DNA of 29,905 nt, taken from the NCBI GenBank assembly GCA_011763485.2, contig JAANSK020000023.1, forward strand, positions 1-29,905. The letters run 5' to 3'. Under the pieces are notes generated by a model that worked only from the letters and a program-made list of their open reading frames with translations, was not told the origin of the DNA and ran no database searches. This document shows positions 1 through 9,663 of this stretch, in pieces. Source of the stretch: Isoetes engelmannii. Taxonomy: Eukaryota > Streptophyta > Lycopodiopsida > Isoetales > Isoetaceae. The translations under genes were made by a program, and so were the position numbers. The number at the start of each line of letters is the position of its first letter. Within the stretch, counting starts at the first letter, position 1.

Positions 1-291
1 ATTTTTTTTTTATATAACACAAACCATTACATCCAACAATTCTAAATTAAATTCCCCCTAAAACCCCCTTTGGTTTGCGTGCATATTCACACGGGGGGAT
101 GACGTAGGGCAGCGAGAGCCTCTTTTATACCCCTAAAACAGTTTAACACATGTATGAAATCAACACCACTGAGTATAATACCTCAAACCTTATAGTATTT
201 TGTAATTCTTGTTATACAGTATAAGAAAATTTGTACGAGCATACCCCACAAACAAGGATCGCTACCTATGGTCCAAATCAAGGCATAAGTC
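1..291. other. intergenic, AT-rich edge
   Basis: No convincing gene is visible. The left edge is AT-rich with a T-run. Short open frames here lack codon structure or recognisable motifs. Confidence 0.4.
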
Positions 292-720
292 GTGAATATG
301 TCCATCCAACAGCTCTCGTTGCCCGGAGTCACCCCCTGTGTGAATATGCACCCAAACCTTCCGCGCATATTGGACGAACAAAAAGATCGATCCCAACGGT
401 TGCTAACAGATGCCCAACTTGCTGATCTGTGGCATGATCGTGCCAGGAGACTACAAGTAGAGATGCGGCAGCTATTCAACTTATTGAGGGCACTTCCAGT
501 TTTTGACCACCAGGATCTTGTGAAAAAGGCTTACTTTGACCTTCGGTGTCTCAATATGTTTCTGAGGGAGTTTTGGCTACGGAGGCAATGGCTAGGTTGT
601 TGATCTATGTTATGATCATGTTGGTAGACTGCAAGCAGAGATGCGGCAGCTGTTTAACATATTGGTGGCACTTCCAGTTTTTGAACACCAGGATCTCTTG
701 TTGGAGGCTCACTCAAACTG
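292..720 (+). pseudogene. decayed two-copy protein repeat, unidentified
   Basis: Two diverged copies of one coding-looking segment lie about 180 bp apart (roughly 420-520 and 600-697). Copy 1 reads RLQVEMRQLFNLLRALPVF followed by DHQDL. Copy 2 reads RLQAEMRQLFNILVALPVF followed by EHQDL. Conservation of amino acids while bases drift suggests both once encoded protein. Copy 1 is in an open frame at 292-603. Copy 2 is in another frame, consistent with a 1-nt loss near 599, and soon hits a stop. I do not recognise the family; the segment is amphipathic and leucine-rich, possibly helical. It could be a broken host gene or part of an unrecognised mobile element. Confidence 0.35.
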
Positions 721-806
721 ACCTTGAAGCTCCTACCATGTACTACGGTAGTACATGGTCTACCATGATCGACCATGGTCTACCTTTAAGCCTCCAACAA
801 GAGATC
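692..806. repeat. 115-bp foldback with nested palindrome
   Basis: Perfect 18-bp inverted arms lie at 692-709 and 789-806, 79 bp apart. Between them is a near-perfect palindrome with 12-bp arms at 735-746 and 748-759 around one base. The transcript could fold into a long hairpin. It may be a MITE-like foldback element, a small-RNA precursor, or an inverted duplication inside the adjacent decayed repeat. No target-site duplication was recognised. Confidence 0.6.
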
Positions 807-935
807 AGTGCAAATGTATGCTTCATTACATTTATAAAATATAACCCTCTCTTTTTTTTTTAGTGGATGTACTATACTATAGAGTATATACATGTGTTTC
901 TTGCTTGTTCATTTGCATGGGATTAGCCCCCTGGT

Positions 936-967
936 ATAATGTAGGGCCCTTTGGGGCCCCGCATTAT
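936..967. repeat. GC-rich palindrome
   Basis: ATAATG at 936-941 pairs with CATTAT at 962-967. Inside, two GGGCCC blocks (944-949 and 954-959) pair with each other around a short T-rich loop. It sits just before a tRNA-like segment. Function unknown. Confidence 0.5.
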
Positions 968-974
968 GCAAGAT

Positions 975-1026
975 GAAGCATTTTGGTGCCGAATTCATGT
1001 CGGTGGGGTTCAAATCCCCATGCTTC
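975..1026 (+). other. tRNA-like relic (acceptor stem and T arm only)
   Basis: GAAGCAT at 975-981 pairs with ATGCTTC at 1020-1026 like a 7-bp acceptor stem. Next to the 3' strand is a T-arm-like GGGGTTCAAATCCCC, containing a pol III B-box-type core. The segment is only 52 nt long, and no anticodon arm can be drawn, so it is not a working tRNA. It may be a truncated tRNA relic or part of a tRNA-derived SINE. Confidence 0.35.
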
Positions 1027-1208
1027 ATAGGGTCTTCTCTAGTTGTTTTCTCATAGTCATTTTCTCATCCCAGAACTACGCAGCAGGTAGTTGGCCATAG
1101 CTTCCACCATCATTCTGTCATGAAAGGGAATTTTGCACAAAACAGACAAAAAAGGGCTTGAAAAAATTATTTCACTTTACAAAATGACCCAAAAAAAAAT
1201 GATGCCAA

Positions 1209-1340
1209 TTCGCTTACGCGAATAAAAGTACGCGTAAGCGAAATGTGTAGTTCGCGTAAGTGGAGCAAAAAGTGGTTCGCGTAGTTCGCTTACGCGAAAA
1301 TGTATTCACGTAAACGAACTCGAAGCTTCGCTTACGCGAA
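1209..1340. repeat. cluster of TTCGCTTACGCGAA palindromic motifs
   Basis: The near-palindrome TTCGCTTACGCGAA occurs exactly at 1209-1222, 1285-1298 and 1327-1340. Reverse-oriented or degenerate copies lie at 1229-1242, 1251-1264 and 1305-1318, with a half copy at 1276-1284. That is about seven copies within 132 bp in both orientations, rich in CpG inside AT-rich DNA. T-runs follow. No gene overlaps it. It could be a satellite-like mini-array, a cluster of protein-binding sites, or a structured part of a mobile element. Confidence 0.75.
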
Positions 1341-1444
1341 ATTTTTTTGGGCCGGATTTTTTTTTTAGCCGTATTTTTAACGTTTTATACTTAAAAAAGT
1401 TGTCGTATCATACATAAAATACGTTTGGCATATAATACGTATTA

Positions 1445-2377
1445 AGTATTGAACCTATCCCTGCTTTCTGCCATTCTTCATACCTGTATTCTCAAAGGGC
1501 TTCTTCCAATTTGAAGGCTTCTTATTCATGAACATGGCCACTGAGGACTGATCTCCTTCTTTCATCTGGCGCTCATGTTCAAGCAATGATGCTATAACCT
1601 GTTCAAGAGACAAGCCTTCTACTATCTGTAAGGTTGTGACTACATGAGCATATGACGGTGGAAGACTATGATAGAGAACTGCTTTGGCATCATCATCTGT
1701 GACCTCTGCTTTGATCCCTGCTAGCTGATTCAAAAGTGATCTTAACTGGCTTATGTTTTGCAAGACTCCCTCCTTCCTCCATGCGCAATTCAAGTAACTA
1801 CCGCTTCAAAAGAACCTTTGAATGTTTGGTCTGAGCACCAAATATCTTCTCTAATGCTTCCCAAACTTCCTTGGCAGATTTTGAAAAATTCACATGATGG
1901 ATATGGACATCTCTTAAACCGAGACCAATCATTGCCATAGCCTTTCTATCCTTCACCTTCCACTTGACTAAATCTGCTGCTTCAGAAGGCTTCTTCTCCG
2001 TATCATCCACAACTCCAAATAGATCCTTCTCAATCAGGTGGAATTTAATTTTTACTTGCCAGGTATGAAAATTTCTTCCATTAAAATTTTCTATTACATA
2101 TTTTCCTCCAGGAACTGTCTCCATCTTAATTCCTTAGAGTAAACCCTGAATTAATGATGTAGCAATAGACTGGAACAAAATACCTCTTCCCGCTTCACTT
2201 GAATGTCAATCTCTGGAAGACAGATTTGCGGATGATTCTAGTGCGCTGGGCCTGCTCCAATTTGCATTGTGCAATCCTTGATTTACCCCGGCAATTACCC
2301 ACTGCACCCTGAGAGATTTAAGAAGCTTCTTCTGCCGCTGCAATCGCTGCTTTCCCAGCTTCCCTGCTCTGATACCA
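1445..2377 (-). mobile_element. Ty1/copia retrotransposon fossil: gag part and leader
   Basis: A minus-strand gag relic lies at about 1455-2124. It begins METVPGGKYVIENFNGRNF, with the tryptophan-rich start and the later EVWEALEKIFG and LEQVIASLLEHER segments typical of plant copia gag (UBN2/DUF4219 type). The leader and primer-binding site lie upstream on the minus strand. Protease, integrase and reverse transcriptase are absent, so the element is clearly broken and only its first part remains. Age cannot be stated without a second LTR, but gag is still readable. Confidence 0.85.
2366..2377 (-). other. retrotransposon primer-binding site (initiator tRNA-Met type)
   Basis: On the minus strand this 12-mer reads TGGTATCAGAGC, the standard plant copia primer-binding site complementary to the 3' end of initiator tRNA-Met. 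It lies about 240 bp upstream of gag, so the 5' LTR should end just above 2377. The outer LTR boundary was not found. Confidence 0.85.
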
Positions 2378-3024
2378 TAAAGAATTTATGTGGTGGGAAT
2401 AGGTAGATGGTTTTGTATTGAATAGACAACAAAAATTCAGAAATGTTTAACTAACAGTCACGCCCTTTTGGGCTGACGTGGATTATGCTGATCTGGCAGG
2501 CATATAGTTATTCTTTGAGAGACGGCCGTCGTCCATATCCACTACCTTCTGGAAATAGACTGTGTCTATCAAGGGCAGCCCTCTGCAAGGGTAAGAAACC
2601 TGTTTCTTGCAGTAGGATTTAATATGGGACTATAGATTTCACTCCATTCCAAGTCATTCCCTTTATAAGTCATTCCAAGTGGCAAGGGACACCACTGGGC
2701 CCAAACTTTGACCCCCTACAAAAGAATGGGTTCCACCAATACCTTGACCAGATGTGACTGATGGCCCCAATCATATAGTTCATATATTGCAAACATTGGA
2801 AGGCCACACTACTTTTATTGCTTCAATTTCGCCATAATATAAAAAGTTAAAAGAAGTATATGGCAAGATCATGAAGCAATTCATGATAATGAAGAAACAA
2901 ATAACATTGATGTTATTGTCACAAGTGAAAGTAAACATGTGGATGAGATCATATACAAGAAGATTTACATATTTGATTCATACTAATTGCAATTCGACTT
3001 GAAATAAATTTTAGTGCTACTTAT
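2378..3024. other. probable LTR remnant, then intergenic DNA
   Basis: The part next to the primer-binding site (from 2378 to perhaps 2600) is expected to be copia LTR by position, but I could not define its ends. The rest is AT-rich with no recognisable gene. Confidence 0.3.
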
Positions 3025-3239
3025 CCAAAATGGTAGTCATGGGATTTCTATTACAACAACTGAATCTAGCATTATGTGCCATGAGTGTCCAAAAGCCTTA
3101 TAGATAGGACTATTTGACCAACATGGGTTGATGCCAAAATGGTAATCATGGGAGTGCTATTACAACAACTGAATCAAGCATTATGCGCCATGAATGTCCA
3201 AAAGCCTTATAGGTAGGACTCTTGACCAACATGGGCTGC
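3025..3239. repeat. tandem duplication, unit about 109 bp
   Basis: Two tandem copies (about 3025-3133 and 3134-3239) share CAAAATGGTA near the start, CTATTACAACAACTGAATC, and GTCCAAAAGCCTTATAG, with a few substitutions. The second copy ends just before the CHS-like stop codon, so on the minus strand both copies probably lie in its 3' UTR or 3' flank. Confidence 0.85.
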
Positions 3240-3247
3240 ACACAAAA

Positions 3248-4475
3248 CTAGACCTTTCTGAGAAGAACAGATTCTACAGTAATACCGGGGCCATAGCCAA
3301 TGGCAACACCGTATTCATTGTTGAAGCCATTTTGCCTGAGCTGATGAATGACAAATAAGAGGGCAGCACTACTGAGGTTACCATAAGAAGCAAGGACTTC
3401 TTTACTGGCCCCGAGTTTGGACTCATCAAGCCCTAATTTCTTTTCCAACTTGTTGAGAGCATCAGCAGTGCCAGGATGGATAGCCCAGAAGAGGTCATTA
3501 GTAGAGGGTTTCGTCTCAAAGGGGGCCAAGAGCTTAGACACTATACCTTCAACATTGTGGCAAAGGAGGGAAGGAATATCCTTAACATATTTGTAGTATA
3601 GGCCCTCCTCTCTAATATGGGCCAAGAGGGCGCCATCACTGTCTGGAAGAATGGTTTGGAAAGTAGAGCAGATTTCTAAGATGGGTTTTTCAACACCCTC
3701 TAGGGGGTCACTTCCAACAACAAAGACAGCAACTCCATCTCCAAGAAGGGCTGAAGAAATAAGGCCATCAGGGTGCCTTTCATGAGGAGCAAGGAATGTG
3801 TATGCTGTAATTTCACTGCACACTACCAGAACCCTGGCCCCCTTGTTATTCTCAGCCAGATCCTTTGCAACCCTCAGAGCTGCAGCCCCTGCATACCCAT
3901 CTTGATGGTACATCATCACCCTGTTTGTCTCCAAAGATAAACCCAATAATTTAATCAGAGTTAGTTCTATCCCTGGTGCCTTCAATCCGCTCATCGCAGA
4001 GCAGACTACATGTGTAATCTTATCTTTAGACTGCCCCCATTCGGCTATGGCCTTTACAGCAGCCTCTTTTGCAAGCTTGGGTACTTCTACAAACGCAAAA
4101 TCTTGCCTTACATCCAATGATCTTTCTCCCGCAGTGCAGAGTGACGGATTTGCCTTCAGAATCTCCTCGGTCAAGGCAAAATGCCTCTTCTTAATCCCTG
4201 ATTCCTCACCTGCAATATACCCAATAACCCAATTAGCATTTCAACACAGGAAATTATGAAAGGGGATGCGATACAGACTACAGAGCAATTGAAGGCTTAC
4301 ATATTTGACGAAATTTATTCTTGAGCTCGGTTTTGTGGTCGGAATTTGTGATGCCGAATAAGAAATCAGGGTATTTAGTCTGCTCAATTACAGTAGTTGG
4401 ATTGGCAGTGGCCATAGCCAGGATTGAGGTGGTGCCATCTGCTCTATTCTCTGCTCTGCAAAATTGGGGAGCCAT
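3248..4475 (-). CDS. chalcone-synthase-like type III polyketide synthase lacking the catalytic Cys
   Basis: Exon 1 is 4301-4475 and exon 2 is 3248-4209, split by a 91-bp GT-AG intron inside a Cys codon, the classic CHS intron position. The join gives 378 aa, slightly short of the usual 390. Family members condense malonyl-CoA units onto a starter CoA, making chalcones and related polyketides in the cytosol. Retained features are PDFLFGITNSDHKTELK near the N-terminus, His303 in FWAIHPG, Asn336 in YGNLSSA, and the C-terminal GYGPGITVE. The expected GC(F/Y)AG around the nucleophile reads DGYAG, so residue 163 (Medicago Cys164) is Gly, codon GGG at 3896-3898. The Medicago Phe215 gate is Leu (ALLGDG), Phe265 is Tyr and Gly256 is Ala. 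The frame has no stops. Family is sure; normal condensing activity is doubtful. It may have a changed function or be an early loss-of-function copy. Confidence 0.93.
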
Positions 4476-4569
4476 AGCTAAGAAATTGGAGTTTGCCGAA
4501 GCTGTCTGGTAAGTAAAGTGTGAGAAATCTTAGCAGCAGAGGGCGATGGTACAGAATAGAAAGGCCGTT

Positions 4570-4577
4570 CTTTTATA
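4570..4577 (-). promoter_or_regulatory. TATA box of the CHS-like gene
   Basis: The minus strand reads TATAAAAG about 95 bp upstream of the chosen ATG (4473-4475), a plausible distance for a plant core promoter with a short leader. It supports this ATG and suggests the gene still had a promoter when its catalytic residue changed. Confidence 0.6.
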
Positions 4578-4687
4578 ATCTATCATTCACCAAACTGTAT
4601 TCTGCACCCGATAGTCAAACGATTGACTACCACATACGACTTTTTCCAGGCCTGGAAATCAGACTTAGCCCATCTTCTCTTTCCACC

Positions 4688-4703
4688 ACGTTAATGTGCA
4701 CGT
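4688..4703 (-). promoter_or_regulatory. paired AACGTG (ACGT-core) elements
   Basis: Two AACGTG motifs on the minus strand have ACGT cores at 4688-4691 and 4700-4703, about 120 bp upstream of the TATA box. ACGT-core elements are known bZIP sites in light-responsive CHS promoters. Their role here is inference from motif and position. Confidence 0.35.
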
Positions 4704-4739
4704 TCCCTTTCTACGAGTCAATTCAATTTGAATGACTTT

Positions 4740-6623
4740 ACATACATGAGGTCAAAAATCTCTTTCTTTTTTAACACATGATCCATGATTTTGTTGCAAA
4801 GTTGTTCCAACTTCAAGCATCATCCATTTCAGTTTGTTGAAGGTGCTTTAGGAGTTGTCTTTAACGGGTAGGATTCATGATCCACTCCATCTCCACCGTT
4901 GGTGCCAACCCTATGACAGGCCGGAATTAGCTCCAACTTGATTCTAAATCCCTGGAGTTGCTTTGGTTTCAGCTATGTGTGCTGATAATCTTGCTCTGGG
5001 CATGATGGTCCAGCTGTGGTTGCCATAAGCCTGCTTTGGTGTGATACTCTTGCTCTGGGTATAGGCTTGGGTGGGGCAATCCAGTTATGGCATGTAAGAT
5101 TGGGTGATCCTGCCGGTTAAAGGGGTCAACCGCCCCTGTAACAGCCACATAGGGATGGTTAACCCCTTCATACACCCAAGAGTAAATTTTTTTGCCGGCG
5201 TTCCTTATGTGTCAATGGTGCCTCCTGACACATAAGAATGCCAACAAAAATTTCATTCTTGAAACCTGAATGTCATGGTGTTTGCAATTTTGGTGTCTAA
5301 ATGCAGGTAAAGAATCCATAGATGCAGTAAAAACATATCGGAATGCATGGTAAATGGCAAAATCGATATTAGAATGCAAGTAAAACAGCCTTAATGTAAG
5401 TAAAAGAGAAAACGCAGCTCAAGGGCAACATTGACAGAAAGAAAATTGGCCATGTGACAAGGCATCAATGGCTATGGGGATATTGCACCCATCTTTACAT
5501 TGATTTGATCTTATGTTTGAATGCATGAGTATGCATTTTCATATACCTTATTCTATTATCAAGCAAACTATGTTTGTATAACAAGTACAAGAAATATTGA
5601 GCGAACAAACAATTTTCTTTACTTACTCAAGACTCAAGTACTGGCTCAAAAAATTGCGGGAAGTTAGAACGATGTGAACATCAGACTTGATATTTGTTCA
5701 GAACTTGCAGCAGTTGAAGGCCATTGACAGTTTGGAGGGTTTGAAGCTCCAAAATATGGTTATGGCTAAAATTTCCATAAGGTGTGCAATGGTCCTCCAC
5801 ACCCTTTCTCCCAGTGTACAAAACATAAAATACAACGATGACCTAGTTGCCGTGTAGGGGTCAATGTCCTAATGTAGTCTCAAGCGATGAGAACATTAAA
5901 TATTTATATATATGCTGAGTTTGAAGTTACAATGGATAATCACATTTTGATCTCCAGTTCTAAATACATTTTCTCTCTGTTTATCTCTCCTTAATTAGGT
6001 TTGCATCAAAATATCAATTAAGTATGCTTGTCTCTCTTTAATTAGCTTTGCATCAATGTAAAAATGTTAGTAGAAGTAATTAGGTTTGTTGATTACTATG
6101 ACCCGCAATGCTTGAAAATAGGAGGGTCGCATTGCTTAATCTTCTTCAAATTATCATCTATAATCAAGACCAAATATCCAAATCCTATAGGAATAAAGAG
6201 TAGCATTGCCTTGCACGCTTTACAAGTTTGAGTCGAAAGACACAATACCCATGGAATTGGGATATCTAAGCTTTATTTGTCATTTAACACCTTTAAGCTA
6301 GCTATGAATAGTGGTTTTGCATGGGATTAAGTTTCACATATCATTTACCACCACTAGCTAGCTATGATGGATATTGGTTTCACATATGTATCTTAAATGC
6401 ACATTCTTTCAATAGCATTATTGTCGTGCAATTTCAAACAACTGCATCCTCTTAATCTTCGTGGACGTTAAAAAAATCTATTATATTCTATTATATCTTA
6501 AGAAATAGTTGCTATTACTACATTATTACTATTTGTAAGACATGGTACATTTATGTGCTTTGGCCAATTTCTACCAACATGCAATAAAACATCACTAGTT
6601 TATTGTTAGTGCCTGCATGGCAG

Positions 6624-6624
<1 letters not shown>
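4740..6624. other. intergenic region
   Basis: I see no gene in this 1.9 kb. It is AT-rich with a hairpin near 5200 and small internal duplications. One, around 5985-6060, is two copies of a CTCTC..TTAATTAG..TTTGCATCAA unit. Short open frames, including one on the minus strand at 4969-5175, lack recognisable motifs. Confidence 0.4.
5196..5242. repeat. inverted repeat hairpin
   Basis: TTATGTGTCA (5204-5213) and TGACACATAA (5226-5235) are perfect arms around a 12-bp loop. The stem extends outward with one bulge and one mismatch to about 5196 and 5242. It follows a T-run and precedes an A-run. It may be the end of a small foldback element; no gene is attached. Confidence 0.6.

Positions 6625-6693
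<69 letters not shown>
6625..6693. repeat. (TAT)23 trinucleotide microsatellite
   Basis: An uninterrupted 69-bp run of the TAT/ATT trinucleotide, 23 units. Read on the minus strand in one frame it encodes poly-asparagine, which I treat as an artefact rather than a protein. Long perfect runs are usually length-polymorphic. Confidence 0.97.
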
Positions 6694-6879
6694 CTGAGTC
6701 TATTTTTTGAAGGAGTTCATCTAGCCCCCACAACGAAATACTGAAAACAATTTCTTCCTGCCAAAATATAGATTTGAAGTCTTCGAAATATGAGGTCTTC
6801 TAAGAATGACCAACCAAAATGCTAAAGGTTGACTTAAAAACAAAAGGTCTGCATGTGATAATTTGTGTATAATAGTTCA

Positions 6880-8320
6880 TAGATGGTAGCCGCTTCCACT
6901 TATTATGCTCTACATCAAATGCATCATAATAAATGTTTCTCTAAGAAACTTGAAAGTAAGATCTCTATGGGCATGAACAGGTTAGCATCAGCGTTTGTGC
7001 TTGTTAATGGTGAACCTTCTGGCCTCTCTGCGGAAAGGTATAAGGCAAGGCTAGCCTCTGACCCCTTGTTCTTAATTATAGCAAACCTACTTACTCGGAT
7101 GGTGAATACCAAAATTTCAAGGGGGTTGTTGAATGGACTAACTCTACCTGAAGGGGCTGATAAGCTTACTATTATGTAGTATGCTGATGACACTTTCATG
7201 TTTATCAGATGGGAGCTTTCAGTCATTTCGGGATATCCTTGTGGCTTTTGAGGTCATATACGTAATTGGTCTTAATGCTAATAAGTGCTCCACTCTCTGA
7301 GCTATGGATTGTTCCAGATCCGCGTGCCAGTCTTTTAGATTTTCCAGTACTAAAGGCAAGGGAAACTATTACACTCTTGGGGCTCCCACTTTTCCTCTCT
7401 GACAGTATCAAGGGATTGTGGTCTCTCTTGTTGGATAGCCTTAGGAAAAAAGTTGCCCTTTGGTCTGCCAAGGACCTAACAGTGTCAAGACGTGTGACTG
7501 TAGCAAATGATGTACTTGCTGCTTTTCATATTTACTTTTCATCTATTTTAGTTGCTCAAAAATTCGTATACAATTAGATCCAGGTCATAATCAGAAAATT
7601 CATTTGGGAGGCACGGCCAAGGTTGGATGGACTGAACTCTACAGGGATAAGAAGGAGGGTGGCCTAGGCTACAAGGATCCCTTCTCACAGGCCCAAGCCT
7701 TAGCAACCAGGTATGTTTGAAGGGTTATGCAAGGTGACACCTCCCCTGCCCTGATATTTCAATGACACTGGTTCCAGCTGTGTAATCTCAAAGGGAAGCC
7801 CTCCCTTCCTAAAGATGAATTTGGGGCTGCCTTTAGGGACTTTAAAGTAGCTTCTGGTACCTCTCTAGTGATGATGAGATGTTTCTTGGGTCTGGGCAAA
7901 GGTACAGCCATTGTGCTCTCCTGCTAATTTGCCTTTGGAGGCTGGCAAGATTAGCTTTTTGGAACATGAAGGTCTTGGGAGCTGGGAATCTTCCTCTAGC
8001 AATGATAAACCCCAGGCTCTTTAACAAGTGGAGAGTTCATAAGGTCTCTAACTATCTGATATTTGAGAAAATGGTAGATGGATTTCATGGTCCAAGCTGA
8101 GGAGGAAGGTGCAAAATGCTGGAGAAGGTGATAGGAAGATCCTTAGAGAGAATATATAAGCTAATGTCTCAAAACTCTCTGGGCAAGAGGGGCCTGAGGA
8201 AAGCTGGGTATGTGTGGGCTCTCCCTCTTATAAGGTGGCTGATGTACATAGGGCACTATGTGGTGGAACTCCTCTTAAAGCTGAACTCATATTGGGGGTC
8301 AGTAGACCCGTAGCTACTCT
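6880..8320 (+). mobile_element. decayed LINE (plant L1 type), 5'-truncated
   Basis: Fragments of a LINE ORF2 occur in order across several plus-strand frames. At about 6980-7140 are the fingers/palm segments FVLVNGEPSG and LIIANLLTRM. The catalytic YADDT is at 7180-7194, with an in-frame stop just before it. At about 7330-7570 is a post-RT segment with VALWSAKDLTVSRRVTVAN. At 7650-7700 is GGLGYKDPFSQAQALATRY, and near 7950-8030 is FWNMKVLGAGNLPLAMINPR, matching the usual C-terminal region. The AP endonuclease half is absent, as expected of 5' truncation. Many stops and frame changes make it a dead copy. No clear poly(A) tail or target-site duplication was found. Confidence 0.8.
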
Positions 8321-8849
8321 AGTCCTTCCAACTTCCAGCAATTGCCAATAGTTTTCAACGTGAGAACCTGAAATTTCGAACCTTATAGGCTTCTACGAAC
8401 CAAGAACATAAGGAATATGTTCGTGGCCTCTTAATTGCATATATGGTACCTCTCTGTGAGGATACTAACAAAAGTGTAGCATTCAATCAATTTGCACAAG
8501 AGTTCAATGAATGTCCTCGTGAAGAAACTCCAAGGTGATAGGACAAACTACGTTCATAAAATACCTTTTGAAATGAGATTGCAATGACAACGGGAAGGAA
8601 CATTCTACCTGATTCTACCATGCTCCCACAGCACTCATTTGATGATCAAACTTACCTAATGTCGTAATGCCTCCAATTTTACTTAACGTCATGCTACCTC
8701 CACCTGCACACAAAAGATAGAACAAGTAATGCTTTATAGAATGCTTTTCTCTTTCCAAACATCAAAAATTTACGTATTACCTCTACATTGCGGCAGGACG
8801 AGCGAATTCTATACCAGTTCTCCCTAGTTGGCATAACTGGCAAGGGTAC
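8321..8849. other. intergenic region
   Basis: No gene recognised. The left part may be the diverged 3' end of the LINE; the rest shows no motif I can name. Confidence 0.3.
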
Positions 8850-9010
8850 CCATGAACACGCTAGAATTTCCCATGTTTCTTCTTCACCATAGATCAAATC
8901 TAACGACTTTAATGCCATCCACAAGCACAATATTTCTAGTTGGCTGCAACGTGGACACTATGAATTTGCTTCAAAGTGTCAAAGGCGTGTTTGTGCAAGG
9001 TGCGAAACAA
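8850..9010 (-). repeat. dispersed repeat, copy A
   Basis: This segment matches 21505-21660 in the same orientation. Shared points are an identical 15-mer TGGCTGCAACGTGGA (8941-8955 and 21601-21615), a GAATTTCC block and a GTTTGTGCA block, in the same order and at similar spacing, with moderate divergence between. The family is unknown. On the minus strand it looks like decayed coding sequence. Confidence 0.6.
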
Positions 9011-9663
9011 AAAAAATGTGCTTGCGCGTTGTGGGTTGCCCTTAAATCTGTTGAAATAATAATAATTGAAATTGGAACTATGCAGCTCAGAAATAGAGTT
9101 GTGCTCATTGCTAGATAAAAACATTAAGAGCAACACTTATTTCAGACATACATGGTGTAAGATGAAGCCCTTGCAAATCCCAAATCTGCCCTACATCTTT
9201 CTCTGCTCCATGCCTATTGCCTTCGGTCTGTAGCCAATCTTACTTGCATCCTTCCAAATCAATTCCATACAATACATGCATGCATGATTGGCTTGAGAAC
9301 CCACCTCACACTAGGTAGCAAGATACCTGGACCTGCACGAGACTCATAAGGAAAGTAAGAATGATCTATCAATCATATCTGACTAAAAGAATCAGCAGAT
9401 GCAAGGCATACAGTCAGGGAACATATTGCCATTAGACCTTAGACTTTATAAATGCATATGCATAATGGCTGAAGAAGTTATAACAAGCAAAGAGCCATCT
9501 CCAAAACTGAATTTAAATTGCAGATACCACACCATCATAAACCTGCACACCTGCAGAGTAGAATTACAGTGAGCTAAATGCTTATTGAGTGCCAGCATTC
9601 CTAAATCCTGGCACTTGACTCGTAAAACAAAGAGGAAGCAAGTGACAAACCACGCATCATTTG
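9011..9663. other. intergenic, partly 3' flank of the U2AF35-like fragment
   Basis: No gene recognised. On the minus strand the right part would be the 3' UTR/3' flank of the U2AF35-like fragment. The open frame at 9446-9667 has no recognisable domain. Confidence 0.3.

Noticed and set aside
1209-1340. CRISPR-like array
   Set aside because: Motifs are short, in both orientations, with irregular spacers, in a plant nuclear context and with no cas genes.
1445-2377. A whole copia retrotransposon
   Set aside because: Only gag and the leader with primer-binding site are present; pol and a second LTR are not seen.
3248-4475. Treating the CHS-like gene as an ordinary chalcone synthase
   Set aside because: The nucleophile position is Gly, so normal CHS activity cannot be assumed.
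4321-4735. Plus-strand open frames over CHS-like exon 1 and promoter
   Set aside because: Antisense shadows of the CHS-like gene with no motifs of their own.
6551-6733. Minus-strand open frame with a long poly-asparagine run
   Set aside because: It is only the translation of the (TAT)23 microsatellite.
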